Shown in pieces: positions 10,901 through 23,436 of a stretch of 64,000 nt of DNA. Position numbers and translations under genes: made by a program. The notes below the pieces were generated by a model, which was not told the DNA's origin, ran no database searches, and saw only the letters and a program-made list of their open reading frames with translations. Source of the stretch: Cocos nucifera (lineage: Eukaryota; Streptophyta; Magnoliopsida; Arecales; Arecaceae); assembly GCA_006176705.1 (NCBI GenBank), contig QRFJ01000370.1:248001-312000 (forward strand). Reading direction: 5' to 3'. Each line of letters starts with the position of its first letter. Positions within the stretch are counted from its first letter, which is position 1.

Positions 10901-13900
10901 TCAACTTGATTTTCTGGTGTACGAGTGTCTTGCAACCTGGGAGAAGAAAAGGTTTTGGTGTCTTGCAACCTAGAAAAAGAAAAGGCTTTGGTATCTTGAT
11001 AGTAACTGTTCAAGGCATATAACGGGTGATAAATCTCAATTCTTCACTTTTGAACCTAAAGATGGAGGAGTGGTTATATTTGTAGATAACGAAAAAGGAT
11101 AACATTCATATCACTCCTTCCACCTCTATTCAAAATATATTATTAATTGATGAATTAAAGCATAACTTGCTTAGTATTAGCTAATTTTGTGATAAAGGAT
11201 TTAAGATTATATTTGAATCTTTATTATACATAGTTTCTAGTCCCAATGGCAATGGTATCATGCTCATTGAACATAGACATAACAATATCTATATGGTGGA
11301 TCTAGATAATCTATATATGAAGAATGGTCAATGTCTTATCGCAATGAATGACAAAATCAATGAAACTAGTTGGTTATAGCATCGTTGATTGGATCATGCA
11401 AGTATGGATCTACTTACAAAATTAATCAAGAAAGACCTAGTAAAAGGATTACCAAAATTAAATTTTTAAAAAATTGAATATGTAATGCATGTCAATTTAG
11501 AAAACAAACTATGAATTTTTTTAAACCAAAAGAAATGATTTCAACATCTAGACCCTTAGAGTTACTTCATATAGATTTATTTGGACCCACAAGAACCACT
11601 AGTCTAGAAGGTAAAAAGTATGAACTTATAATTATGGATGACCTTTCAAGATTTACTTAGGTAATATTTTTAGCACAAAAAAATGAAGCCTTTAACGCTT
11701 TTTCTAAATTTTATTATAAAATTTTAAATAAAAAGAATACATCAATTGTATACATGCATAGTGACCTTGGTACCAAATTTAAAAATTAGCACTTTAAAAA
11801 TTTTGTAATAAAAAAATTGATCATAATTTTTTTGCACCTATAACTTTCCAACAAAATGGAGTAGTAAAAAGAAAAATCACACATTAAAAAAATGGCACGA
11901 ACTATATTATATGAAAATAATTTACCTAGATACTTTTGGGCTGAGGCTATAAACACTGCATGTTATACTTTAAATCATGTATTAATAAGATCTATTTTAA
12001 AGAAAACTCTATATGAGCTTTGGAAAGATAGAAAACTAAATATCAACTATTTTTATATTTTTTATTATAAATATTTTATACTTAATAATAAAAAAGATAA
12101 TTTAGAAAAATTTGATGTCAAGTCAGATGAATATATTTTTTTGGGATACTCCTCATCAAGCAAGATATATAGAGTCTTCAACTAGAGAATTCTCGTAGTT
12201 GAAGAATCTATTCATGTTATCTTTGATAAATATAATGACAAATTTTTTGAAAAAAATAGTTTGGATGAGGATGTAGGTGATCTTAATAATAAGATGGATA
12301 GTCTCATACTAAAAGATGCTCCATCCTAAAATAATGAAGAAAAAAAAAATGAGGAGCCCACTCCCAGCCTAAGAAAAGAGTTACCAAAAGAGTGGAGGTA
12401 TGCACATGGACATCCTAAAAACCTAATAATTAGTGATCTATCATAAAAGGTAAGAACCCGATCCTATCTTAGAAATGTTAATAATTATTTAGTCTTTATA
12501 TTACAAATTGAACTTAAAATAATAAAAGAAGCTGAAAATGACCCATGTTGGATTAATGCTATGTAAGAAGAATTAAATCAATTTGAAAGAAATAAAATTT
12601 AGACTTTAGTTGATAGACTAAATGATTATCTAATAATTGAAACTAAATGGGTATATAGAAATAAATTAGATGAACATAGCACTATTATTAGGAATAAAGC
12701 TAGATTAATGTTAAAAGAATATAATCAAGAGAAAGGCATTGATTTTGATGAAACCTTTACCTCAGTAGCAAGATTAGAAGCTATTAGACTACTATTACTT
12801 GCATTTGTATGTTTTATGAACTTTAAATTATATCAAATGGATGTGAAAAAGTATATTTCTTAATGGTTATATAGCTGAGAAGGTGTATATTGAACAACCA
12901 TCTGGTTTTAAAAATCATACACATCCAAATCATATGTTTAAATTACATAAGGCCTTAAATGGATTAAAATAAGCTCTACGTGTATGGTATGAAAGATTAA
13001 GTAACTTTTTATTAGATACTGAATTCACTAGAAAAAATATTGATAAAACTTTATTCTTAAAAAGAAAAGATAATAATCTATTAGTAGTGCAAATTTATGC
13101 AGATGATATCATTTTTGGTACTATTAATGAATCTCTTTGTCGAGATTTTGCCAAGCTTATGCAGGATGAGTTCAAGATGAGCATGATAGAAGAACTAAAT
13201 TTCTTCTTCGAACTCCAAATCAAGCAAAGCGAAGAAGGAATCTCCATTGACCAAACAAAATATACAAGGGAGACACTTAAGAAGCTTGGAATGGAGACCT
13301 CAAGACCAATTGGCATGCCAATGAGTACATCATGCAAACTTGATTAAGATGAAAGGGATAAGAAAGTAGATACTAAATTATGTAGAGGTATGATAGGCTC
13401 TCTTCTTTAACTTACTACAAGTAGACTAGATACATTGTTTGTATGTGTGCTAGATATCAATCAGATCCTAGAGAATCTTATTTACTTGTTGTTAAAAGAA
13501 TTTTTAGATACTTATCTGGGATACTTAATATAAATTATGGTTTGATAGATCATCATAATTTAAATTAATTGGATAGTCGATGCTGATTTTGCTAGATCTA
13601 AACTTGATAGAAAAAGTACTAGTGGTACATGTCAATTCATTGGAGTTAATTTGATTTCATGATTTAGCAAGAAATAAAACTCAATAGTATTATCTATGGT
13701 CGAGGCTGAATATATTACTGTAGGAAGTTATTGTGCTCAAATCATATGGATCAAACAACAACTTGAAAATTTTAGATTCAAACTTAATAAAATTCTAATA
13801 AGATGTGATAATAGAAGTGTAATTAATTTAACCAAAAATTTAATTCAATATTCAAGATCTAAATATATAGAAATAAGACATCATTTCATAAGAGATCATG

Positions 13901-14031
13901 TACAAAATAATGATATAATACTTGAATTTGTTAGTACTAATAAGCAATTAGCCAATATATTTACAAAACTTCTTAGTGAAGAAAGATTTAGTATCATTAG
14001 AAAAAAATTAGGAATGTGCTACCAATCATAA
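10901..14031 (+). pseudogene. Sirevirus pol: protease, integrase, reverse transcriptase, RNase H (S)
   Basis: The protease core reads WYLDSNCSRHITGD near 10990-11030; the usual active-site DSG is DSN. The gag-pre-integrase and integrase region (11380-12180) keeps LLHIDLFGPT and HSDLGTKF, but the expected NGVVERK reads NGVVKRK (11852-11875), so the catalytic Glu is Lys. Reverse transcriptase (12530-13350) has KARLMLKEY, LYQMDVK and IYADDIIFG. RNase H (13560-14031) has VEAEYITVGSYCAQIIW and ends GMCYQS-stop. Many stops and frameshifts are present. The domain order PR-INT-RT-RNH is that of Ty1/copia. The product would copy RNA into DNA and integrate it; this copy is dead. Confidence 0.87.
10910..10995 (+). 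repeat. 33-bp tandem duplication ahead of the protease motif
   Basis: The phrase GTGTCTTGCAACCT followed by a purine-rich stretch occurs twice in a row at 33-bp spacing, and a third partial start follows. Because 33 is divisible by three, the frame would be kept. It falls just before the protease WYLDS motif. Confidence 0.75.
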
Positions 14032-14490
14032 TAGAACTTATCTAAATAATCCAAAGCAAGTCAAATTAAACTCAAAAAGGTTAACTTTGAATGCATAATC
14101 AATGATCAATATCATAGAAAATCTATTAATGTTGTTTGTATATTGAATTTTTGCTAAAATTGTAAAAGTTTTAGAAATCATTCTCGAGTCGACTCGAAGA
14201 AAAATCTCTAGTCGACTCATGCTCAAGTGGACTCGTAGAAAACCATGAGTCGACTCGAGGGTCGGGGCCATAGATGTTTAAAAGAAACCCATGGCTATTT
14301 GTGATGCCCTAAATTTGCTCACGAACACTAAGCAGAGGGTCCCTCTTCCTCCCAAACTTTGTCAAATAGTGTCCACTTGAATCATTGCCCTCCATCTCTC
14401 TAGATTTGTACGATTAGAGTTGGATTTAAATCAAAATGGTGCAGAAAAAGCATGGTGTGTGGAAAATTTGATCGACCCAAAGTGCAGAGG
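14032..14490. other. Spacer between pol and the envelope-like ORF of S, with palindromes
   Basis: No gene is visible. Between 14183 and 14262 there is a cluster of GAGTCGACTCGAG-like palindromes like those in the LTRs. They appear here outside the LTR, just upstream of the envelope-like ORF. Confidence 0.5.
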
Positions 14491-15099
14491 ATCGGGAAAG
14501 GAGGAGGAAGGCTTGAATGGAATGAGCAGCATCCCAAGCCTCCGAGTCCTCTCAGCCACCTAAGCAACCCACTCCAGATGAACCTAATCCAATTCAAGGT
14601 CAAGGTATTCTAGATCCCCCTCCTCCACAGCCCTCTCCTATAGATAGAATGGCCACTAGGGCAATAGCTATGGAGAAAAGAATTGATTTCATTTTCTTTG
14701 AGAGATACATTTTTTCTATTGGAACTTGGATTGAAAGAATGGGATGGAAAGGTTTTTGCAATATGAACATTCCCATGTACCCTAAACTAGTTAGGAAATT
14801 TTATAAAAATCTAAAATAAGGTGGATCAGATGTTGTGTCAACTGTGAAAAGAGTCCAATTTGAAGTTTCAGAGGAAAGCTTAGCATAGATATTTGGGATT
14901 TCTATGGATGGATTTGTGCCTGATAGGCTATCTGATAAAAAGGCTATGCTAAGATTGATTGTAGGAAGAGATGACATCATAGGAGATGTCTTAGCACCCA
15001 TCCTATTTATAAAGATGAGAGTATTGCATCATATCATTGGAGAAATTTTTATTTCAAAATTAGGAAGACATGATTTTGTTTTAGAAAGAGAGTTGTGTG
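14491..15099 (+). pseudogene. Sirevirus envelope-like ORF, 5' part (S)
   Basis: This is a Ser/Pro-rich start (a run with PPPPQPSP near 14610), then a globular segment with FFERYIFSIGTW, RKFYKNLK, DGFVPDRLSD and LIVGRDDIIGD, and finally MRVLHHIIGEIFISKLGRHD. This pattern follows the ORF downstream of RNase H in SIRE1-like elements, often called envelope-like. A function in entry has never been shown. Stops lie at about 14817 and 14886. The ORF is cut at 15099 by C1 and resumes at 25913 in the same sense. The start is uncertain because the first stretch has no clear ATG. Confidence 0.68.
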
Positions 15100-17556
15100 T
15101 GAAGGAACCAGATCTAGGATTTCACAGATAGATCTAGAAACTTTTTCAAGATCATGCAGTGAAAGACTTAAATAAATTAAATATTTATTTAAATAAATAT
15201 GTAAACACCTAGATCTTAGATCTATTACATGATCAAGGTATGATATTAAATCAGAAATTAAAATCAAATAAGAAAGAAAAGGTTGATTAAATCAACATAG
15301 ATCTACACTACATTAAATGCAGGTATTAAGTTAATAGATCAGATCTATTATCTGAGCAAGTTAAATATTCTAACTTACTGATACGGACTTAAGGATGAAG
15401 TCACGAGCCGCATATGCGTCTATCCTCTAGAAGTCATCCACATGAGCCCACAAACACGATCAGAGATCCTGATGCAGAAAATCAGCATAGTATGCGAGTA
15501 CTATGCTGATCTCTCTTCGATGATTGATCTGATGCTTTCTTCTTCAAAACTTGGATACTCCAAAATATCAAAAGAAAAGAAGAAGATTTGTGATGCTAAG
15601 ACACGTCTCAAAAGCTAACAAAAGGGAGGAAGAGATCTGGAACAAAAACCCTAGAAGAAGACCCTCTTCTTCTTCTTTGTTCTTTTTCTAGACCTAGATG
15701 AATTTTTCTCTAATTTTTCTACACCAAAGAGGCCTCTCAAATGTCTAAAATCAAAAAAAAATTCAGCCAAAAATTCTCTTTAAATAAATAGATATACAGA
15801 GTCCAAGTTAGGTCAAAAACTAAGACTAGGAAGGACCAAATAAGGGAAGTTGTTGTTGGGGCGCCCAACTCTTGGGCACCTCCACCTCTTTTTCTGTCAT
15901 GGACCAGCAAGGGGGGCACACAAAAGAATGTCCTCTTTTACCATGAAAATCAAAGAAAATAAGGAAGGATGGGTCGGCACACTTATGGGAAGAGTTTTGG
16001 TTGATAAGGATTCTACCTCATAGAATCCTTAAGCAAAACTAATTTCCCTTTTGACTTGGTCTTCCAACAAACTTCCATATGAGAAAAAGGAAGAGAGAAG
16101 GGAGGCATGAGAAACCTTGGGCATGGAGATTATTCACATAAAAATATAAAGAGAAAAGGGTGTGGCATGAGGATTAGGTGGCATAAGGAATAGGGAGTCC
16201 TAGTCACACTAGGACTCCTATTTTGACTTGGTCAAATAAGATCTTTTAACCAAATAAAAATAAGAGTAAACCAACCTAATTAAATAAGACCCTAACCCAT
16301 TTAAAGACTTAATTAAATTAGATTAAATTAGATTTAATTCTAATTTAATTTTTTAATCAAATTAGAAAATTGGATTGACCCGAGTCCTAGTTAGACTAGG
16401 ACTAGTTCGTCCTTGCACTTGACTTATCCAATAAGCCAATTGGATTTGATCCAATCAAGTCCAAACCAAATCTAATTAAATCATATTAGATTAGACTTAA
16501 TCTCAACCTTCTGACTTAATTAAATTAATTCAATTAGCAATCAAATTGCTAATTAATCCTCCTACAACACTTGCATTAGGTTAAACACCAATCATATTAA
16601 TTGTTTAACCCCAAAATGATTCTAAATCGCTGATCAACCATCCGATCAGAATGTGAACTCTAATGTGTGTGACCTCATAGGTTCGAACCTAAGCTGGTAG
16701 CACAGAAATAAATTTTTATATCAATCAAAGTGACCATCTAGCAATGATACCGACGGTCGGATAGGTCGAAAGGTGTAGAACACCATCCTTAGAACCAATG
16801 CGAATATAGTTTCCATATAATTCATCCTCTTGACCCTAATGTTCGTAGGACATCTCAGAGTTTAACTATCAACTCTGATCAAGTTGTCTACATTGTATTT
16901 TAAAATATCAAATCCATCTGATGGATTATCCTGGCCAAGGTTTTGCTATATTAAAATACAGTGATACATTCTTCTCCAACTCTTGGAGTGGTCAATTCTA
17001 TCTTGATCACACTCCAACTTCGCAAGTACTTGATTGTGCCCAGAAGCTTTTTATTGCTAAATTAGAAATTCAGTTAGTCCGGTACCAAAGCATAGTGAGT
17101 TGCTTGCAAGTCACTGAGGTGATCTCAGGTCTAAGGGATACTTATACCTATATTCCATCAGAGATATTCTCGACAGCAGAATGCTCTAGAGTAGGTCACG
17201 TTCAATGATGATGTACCCATACATCTCACCTATATGCCATACCAGTGTCTCCACACTCCTTGGCTAAGAGGACAACCAACCTATATGGCATATAGTGACC
17301 TATGCTCGATAGATGCTGTCATCCTAATTAACAATCCATTATTTGATCGTAAACAAATTTAAGGACTAATAGATAAATCCTCTCTTTATCGAAACTAAAT
17401 AGTCCTAAGGACTTCATCACAATAATGAAGTTCATTAGAAGATGTAAATTTATAATAAAAAAAGATGCTAAAATATTTTTTATTAATTAATAAATTAATT
17501 ATAATATCTCAACCATCAACAGGCTGATGATTGACTTTGGGACATAATTTTCAACT
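15100..17556 (-). repeat. 3' LTR of C1 (2457 bp)
   Basis: In plus orientation it starts TGAAGGAACC and ends near TTTTCAACT, a mutated form of CCCAACA. It includes the open frame at 16921-17208, which has no protein similarity and recurs in the other LTR. A TATA-like AT-rich stretch occurs near 15780 (minus strand). Confidence 0.87.
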
Positions 17557-17570
17557 TCCACTTATCCTAA
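17557..17570 (-). promoter_or_regulatory. Polypurine tract of C1
   Basis: Minus-strand AGGATAAGTGGAAG lies next to the 3' LTR and overlaps the pol stop codon (17567-17569). C2 has the same arrangement. Confidence 0.8.
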
Positions 17571-20500
17571 AGCCACTCAGCACAGTATCTAATACCCATC
17601 TTCAATTAATAGTTGTCGAACTCCTTGATTGCTAGGGCTTTAGTGAAGGGGTCGGCCAGGTTCTCCTTTCCGTCGATCTTCTGAAGGTCGACGTCACCAC
17701 GATCCACGATCTCACGAACCAAATGGAAGTGATGCAGAATGTGATTTGTCCGTTGGTGTGCCTTCGGTTCCTTTACTTGAGCTATGGTGCCAGTGCTGTC
17801 GCAATAGAGCAGGACTGGACCATCAATGGAAGGTGCTACTCTGAGCTCGGTGATGAACTTTCTCAGCCACACAGCTTTTTTTGCTGCATCTAATGCTGCC
17901 ATGTACTCTGCTTCACAAATAGAGTCAGCCACTGTATGCTGCTTGAAACTTTTCCAGCATATGGCTCCACTATTTAGAATAAAGATATACTCTGATACAC
18001 TTTTACTATCATCATGATCAGATTGAAAGTTGGAGTCTATAAACCCTAGAAGCTTTAAATCTGACTCATCATAAACCAACCATTGGTCCTTAGTATTTCT
18101 CAAATACTTAAGGATGGTTTTAACCACCTTCCAGTGATTTTCTCTAGGGTTAGACTAGTATCTACTCACTACTCCTAGTGAGTATGCCATGTCTGATCTC
18201 ATTCATGTCATTGCATACATAATAGACCCCACTATAAAAGCATATAGAATTCTACTCATACGCTCTCTCTCTTCAAGAGTTGTTGAACAATCCTTCTTAG
18301 AGAAAAAAATTTTTAGGCCTATCGGAAGATAGCCCTTTTTGAAATTCTTCATGCTAAACCTCTTCAGCACAGTTTCTATGTACGTGGACTGGGATATACC
18401 ATGCATCCTTTTAGATCTATCCCTATAGATCTTTATCCCTAGGATGTAGGATGCTTCAACCAAGTCTTTCATGGAGAACTGTGATGACAATCAGACTTTT
18501 ATTTTTTATAGTGTGGAGATGTCATTTCTGATTAAAAGAATGTCATCCACGTACAAAATAAGGAATACCACTGTTGGATCATTTGCCCATTTGTAAATGC
18601 AGACTTTTTCTACGTTCTTAATGAAGCCATACATTTGGATCACTTTATCAAAATACATGTTCCAACTCTGAGATACTTGCTTTAATCCATAAATGGATCT
18701 CTAAAGCTTGAACACCTTGAACTCATCTGTAGATGTGAACCTCTCAGGTTGTATCATATACACCTCTTCGGTTAGCTCTTCATTTAGAAAAGCCATCTTC
18801 ACATCCATCTACCAGATCTTATAGTCCAGGTGGGCAGCTATTGCAAGCATTATCTAAATGGATTTGAGCATTGCCACTGAGGAGAATGTCTCATCATAGT
18901 CAATACCATAACATTGACGATACCTCTTGGCAACTAGATGGACTTTATAGGTCTCCATCTTTCCATCCTCTTTTCCTTTTGATACCCATTTACATCCAAT
19001 GGATTTAACCCCTTCAGGTGGGTCAACTAATGTCCATACATCATTGACCTTCATTGAATCCATTTCGGATCTCATGGCTTCCAGCCATTTCTTAGAGTCA
19101 AATCTCTGCATCGCATCCATATAAGTGATCAGGTCCTCATCGTTCTCATCGAGTTCGATGGGATCACCATCCTAGATCGAGAATCCATAGTATCTATCTG
19201 GATGGCATGGTACTCTATCGAATCGTCTTAATGGTGTGGGTACACTAGGCTTCAGATCTGATCTGATCAAATTTGACTTAGCTTCAACATTCTATATTGG
19301 ACTTTCTATCTGTTGAACTTCATCAAGTTCAACCTTAGAGGCAATAGTTCCTTCACCAAGGAACTCCTTTTCCAAAAAGGTTGTCCTAAGGCTAACAATC
19401 ACCTTTTGCTCATCAGCATGGTAGAAATAGTATCCTTTGATCTCTTTTGGGTACCCTATGAGTGTATACTTATCAGATCTAGATCTAAGTTTATCTATAA
19501 TTAACCATTTGACATAAACCAGGCACCCCCAAATTCTAAGATGTGAAAGTGCTGGCTTACACCCTATCCATATCTCATATGGGGCCTTAACTACAGACTT
19601 ACTTGGAACCCTATTTAATAGATAACAAGCCAATTCGAGTGCATATCCCTAGAAGGATATCGACAAGCTAGCAAATTCCATCATAGATCAGACCATGTCT
19701 AACAGAGTCCGATTCCTCCTTTCAGACAAACCATTACGTTGTGGTGTTCTAGGAGGAGTCCATTGGGAGAGAATCTCATTCTCTCCTAAATATGTAAGAA
19801 ACTCACCAGAAAGGTATTCTCCTTCTCAGTCAAATTGAAGAGTTTTTATACTCTTTCTAATTTATTTTTCTACTTCACTTTGGAATTGTTTGAACATTTC
19901 AAAAGAATCCAACTTATGTTTCATCAGATAGACATATCCATATCTGGATAGATCATTTGTGAAAGTCATGAAGTAGACATATCCACCTCTGGCACTTATG
20001 CTCATTGGTCCATATACATTAGTATGTACTAGACCTAAGAGCTCATTGGCTTTCTCACCTTTTTCAGTAAAAGGTGACTTGATTATTTTACCAAGAAGAT
20101 AGGACTCATAGGTTGAAAGTGATTCACAATCACTGACTTCGAGGATTTCCTCTTGAGTCAACCTATTTATCCTATTCTTATTTATATAATCTAGCCTACA
20201 GTGCCATAAGTAGATATCTGATACACTATCTAATCTAGGATGCTTGCCAGTAGAATAGACTGCATTAACAGGTTGTGATAACATATATACACCATTGTTC
20301 AATTATCCACAAAAAGCAGTAACACCATTCATAACGATATTACAAACTCATTTTTTTATTAAAATTTCATAATTGTTCATGGCCAAAAGGCCTATAGAAA
20401 TGATATTTAAAGAGAAACTAGGACAGAAATGACAATCACTACGAACAACGGTATGAGATTCAAATACAAGTTTCAAAATTTCTAAAGCTAGAACTGAAAC

Positions 20501-21531
20501 TGGTCTTCTATCTCCAACATTCAGAAATCTCTCATCTCGCTCGAATCTTCTATTGACCTACAACCCCTACAATGAATTGCAAATATGGTAAGGGCTATCA
20601 GTATCCAATACCCAGTCAGTAATATCACAAATAAAGAAATTATAAGGAGTTATCATATAAATACCTTGCCCAGTAACAGCTTGCTTCTTTCTCTGCTTGT
20701 TCAGATCTAGGGAGGGAATGTACTGAGGACAGTTTCTCTTTTAGGACCCTCATTTCTTGCAAAAGAAGCATTCAGCTTGACTCTTATCAGGCTTGATCTT
20801 TTTGGTCTGACCCTGCACTGATATCCCAGCCTGAACTTGCACCTTCATTGTTTTCTTCTTCTTGTTCTTCTTCCCTTTTCTAAAGAATCAAGAACCAGAA
20901 GAAAAACCTCCCACTAAGTTCACCGACTGATTATGGAGCTGGTGATCCTTCTCAAAGTTTTAAAGTAACCCCAGTAAGCCGTGGTAGTTTACTTCAGGCT
21001 TTGTCATTCTATAAAGAGTAAGGAAAGAAAGATAGGACTTTGGTAGGAAGTTCAGTATTGCATCTTTCTCAAGTTGTTCACGCAAGAAAAAGCCGAGTTT
21101 GCTCAAGCACTCTATCAGCTCGATCATGTACAATACATGATCAGTGATAGAGGCTCCATCCTGCATTCTGGTGTTGAAGATGGTAAAACTAGTCTTGTGC
21201 CTCTCAACATCATCAGGTATGCTGAAAGAATCCTCCAACACTTGGAGAATTTCATTTAGCTGAGCTATCTCAAACCTATGATTGAACTCATCACTCATCA
21301 CAGCCAGCATAATATACGCACTGTGGTTTAGTCACTAAGCCACTTCTGATAAGTGTCTCTGACTGTTCCACATGCATTGGCAGCTGGCTCCTCAAATGCA
21401 AGATCCATCAGCACATATAGGATCCGTTCATGCTCCAGGACAATCTTCAACTTTCGGTACCAGCTATCGAAGTTAGATCCCACTAACTTATTATTATCCA
21501 ATAATGATCAGAATGATAGGGAAGTGGCCAT
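17567..21531 (-). pseudogene. Copia gag-pol polyprotein (C1)
   Basis: Gag starts at 21531 (MATSLS) and contains NFDSWYRKLKIVLEHERI-type sequence after a frameshift, then a damaged zinc knuckle (CFFC near 20770, stops and no His). The protease motif reads WVLDTDSPYHIC near 20610, with Asp in place of the active-site Gly. Gag-pre-integrase and integrase (20302-19292) include YLWHCRLDYINKNRI and TFTNDLSRYGYVYLM. Reverse transcriptase (19120-18203) includes KWLEAMRSEMDSM and YVDDILL near 18550. RNase H (18127-17567) has CEAEYMAALDAAKKAVWL and CDSTGTIA. Multiple stops and frameshifts make it inactive. Confidence 0.87.
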
Positions 21532-23420
21532 GTCTGCACAAAAAAAAAATCAAATCCTAATTAGTACTTGATTCATTAAATCTAAAGATTTGGACTTTAA
21601 TCAAAAGGTTTCTTCTACTATTTTATTCAAATTGGTAGCCTCTACCTCAAATTCAAGGAATTATCCTAATTCCTTAGTGGGTACTAAAATCCACATAGAC
21701 TGCACACGAGCTCAACTTTGGTTGGCCAACCCATGTATATCTAAGGATAGGTTCATAACCAATTATTTCTCCAAATAATTTTTAGTAATTAAATTTTGCC
21801 CCAGCCCCTGATCAGTTAGCTTTGGCCTTCTCAAAAAAGGGTCCAGTTAAGTCCAACCATTAACATGACCATACTTAGCCCAACTAACCAATGAATGATC
21901 AGGCCCAACTTTAGTTGGCCCACCTGACCACCATTTAGAAAGATGTATCAAAGAGATCATATAATGAATGATAATTCTATCAACCGATAAGCACCAGGCC
22001 TTTGGGCCTCCAATGATTATCTAATTAATAGACCCATTATCATCCACTTTAATGGGAGACTACGATTTAGTTATCATATAACTATTTTATTTTAGGGACC
22101 TAATTATTTTAGAGAATTTATTTATAGAAGTGAGTAGGTCAGATTAACTAGCTTGTCATGATCATCCCACTGACTTCACCAAGTCAGCTTAAGGGAGACC
22201 ACTAATAGGCTGGTTTAGGAGTAACAAAATCAGTCACACTAATTTACCTAGCTGACATGGGTTAGCTCGAATAGTCGAGTGATTCAATCAAAATATATTC
22301 TCACCAAAAGGCCAAATAAGTTTGATCGGTGGGAGGGTCTGCCAAAGCTTGTATTAGACACCATCAAAAATGGCCAGGTAAATGGGCTGCCAATTAAAAA
22401 CTACCAGTCTGGTTTACCTTAGACACCAACTGGTTTAATTAGTTTCAATTAGATCAACCTAACAGTTCATGCTAAACTATGTAGCCAAGAATCAAGTCCA
22501 TCTTGAGTCTTATTAAAGACATAGACTTGACTAACTACAACTATTGTAATTGATCTAGAGAATCATTGACCTAATTTAAGATAATAATTGATTAGATTTA
22601 GTCAATTCTCTAATTAAATCCATTCTTTAATCTAACCCTAGGTTTAACCCAATTAATGGACCTAATTTTCACTAATCGATTTAACCTAATGTGTTATGAT
22701 TTGTGTCCTAGGATCTTCAATTCATAATCCTAGATCCTAATCAATCAACTTCTTAATTTCCAATTAAGTTTTAGGCTAAGGATTGGGGTTTGATTTTTCA
22801 AAAATAATTTTTATATTTATAAAATATTTTTACAATATGGTTCTATCAACCAAGTTATATTTTTGATTCGCAAGTAAAATAAATATAAAACTACTTTAGA
22901 TCTAATCTAAACAGGTTCATGTAATTGAAATAGTTTCAATAATAATCAATCATAAATCTTTCTAGAATAAATCTAACATATTTATGATATTTAAAATTAG
23001 ATTAAAATATTTTTAATTAGATCATAAAATCTCTTAGATCTAATCTAAAATTTTATGATCAATATTTTAGATCAGCACGTACTAAAACAACCTATTCACT
23101 ATAAGGGATAAACCTTATAGCAAGACAACCTTATGGCAGTCCGTACAATCTAAAATATTTTATTTTTAGATCTAAAATTATTTTTAATATATTAAATTAT
23201 AAATAAAATTATATCAAATCTAATAAATTTATGATTAGAATCAGATCATCATGTACTAGGACAACCTTTTTACTGTAAGGGGTAAACCATACAGCAGGAC
23301 AACCTTATGACAGTTCATCAAATCTATTTTTTTTAATTTTAAATTTAATAATTAGATTATAAATTAGATCTAATCTAAGAAATAATCTAAACATGCACAA
23401 AAATTATGTAACAAGAACCT
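21532..23420 (-). other. Leader of C1 between LTR and gag
   Basis: This is AT-rich untranslated DNA with no convincing gene. The block ACTATAAGGGATAAACC with a CAGTTCGT/CAGTCCGT phrase occurs twice (about 23080-23140 and 23260-23320), so part of the leader is duplicated. C4 shares most of the leader up to 48988. Confidence 0.6.
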
Positions 23421-23436
23421 AGGCTCTGATACCAAT
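23421..23436 (-). promoter_or_regulatory. Primer binding site of C1
   Basis: The minus-strand reading ATTGGTATCAGAGCCT next to the LTR matches the 3' end of initiator-Met tRNA used by plant copia elements. Confidence 0.85.

Noticed and set aside
16921..17208. 95-codon frame in the C1 3' LTR
   Set aside because: The copy in the other LTR (25261-25549) has frameshifts, and no domain is recognisable.
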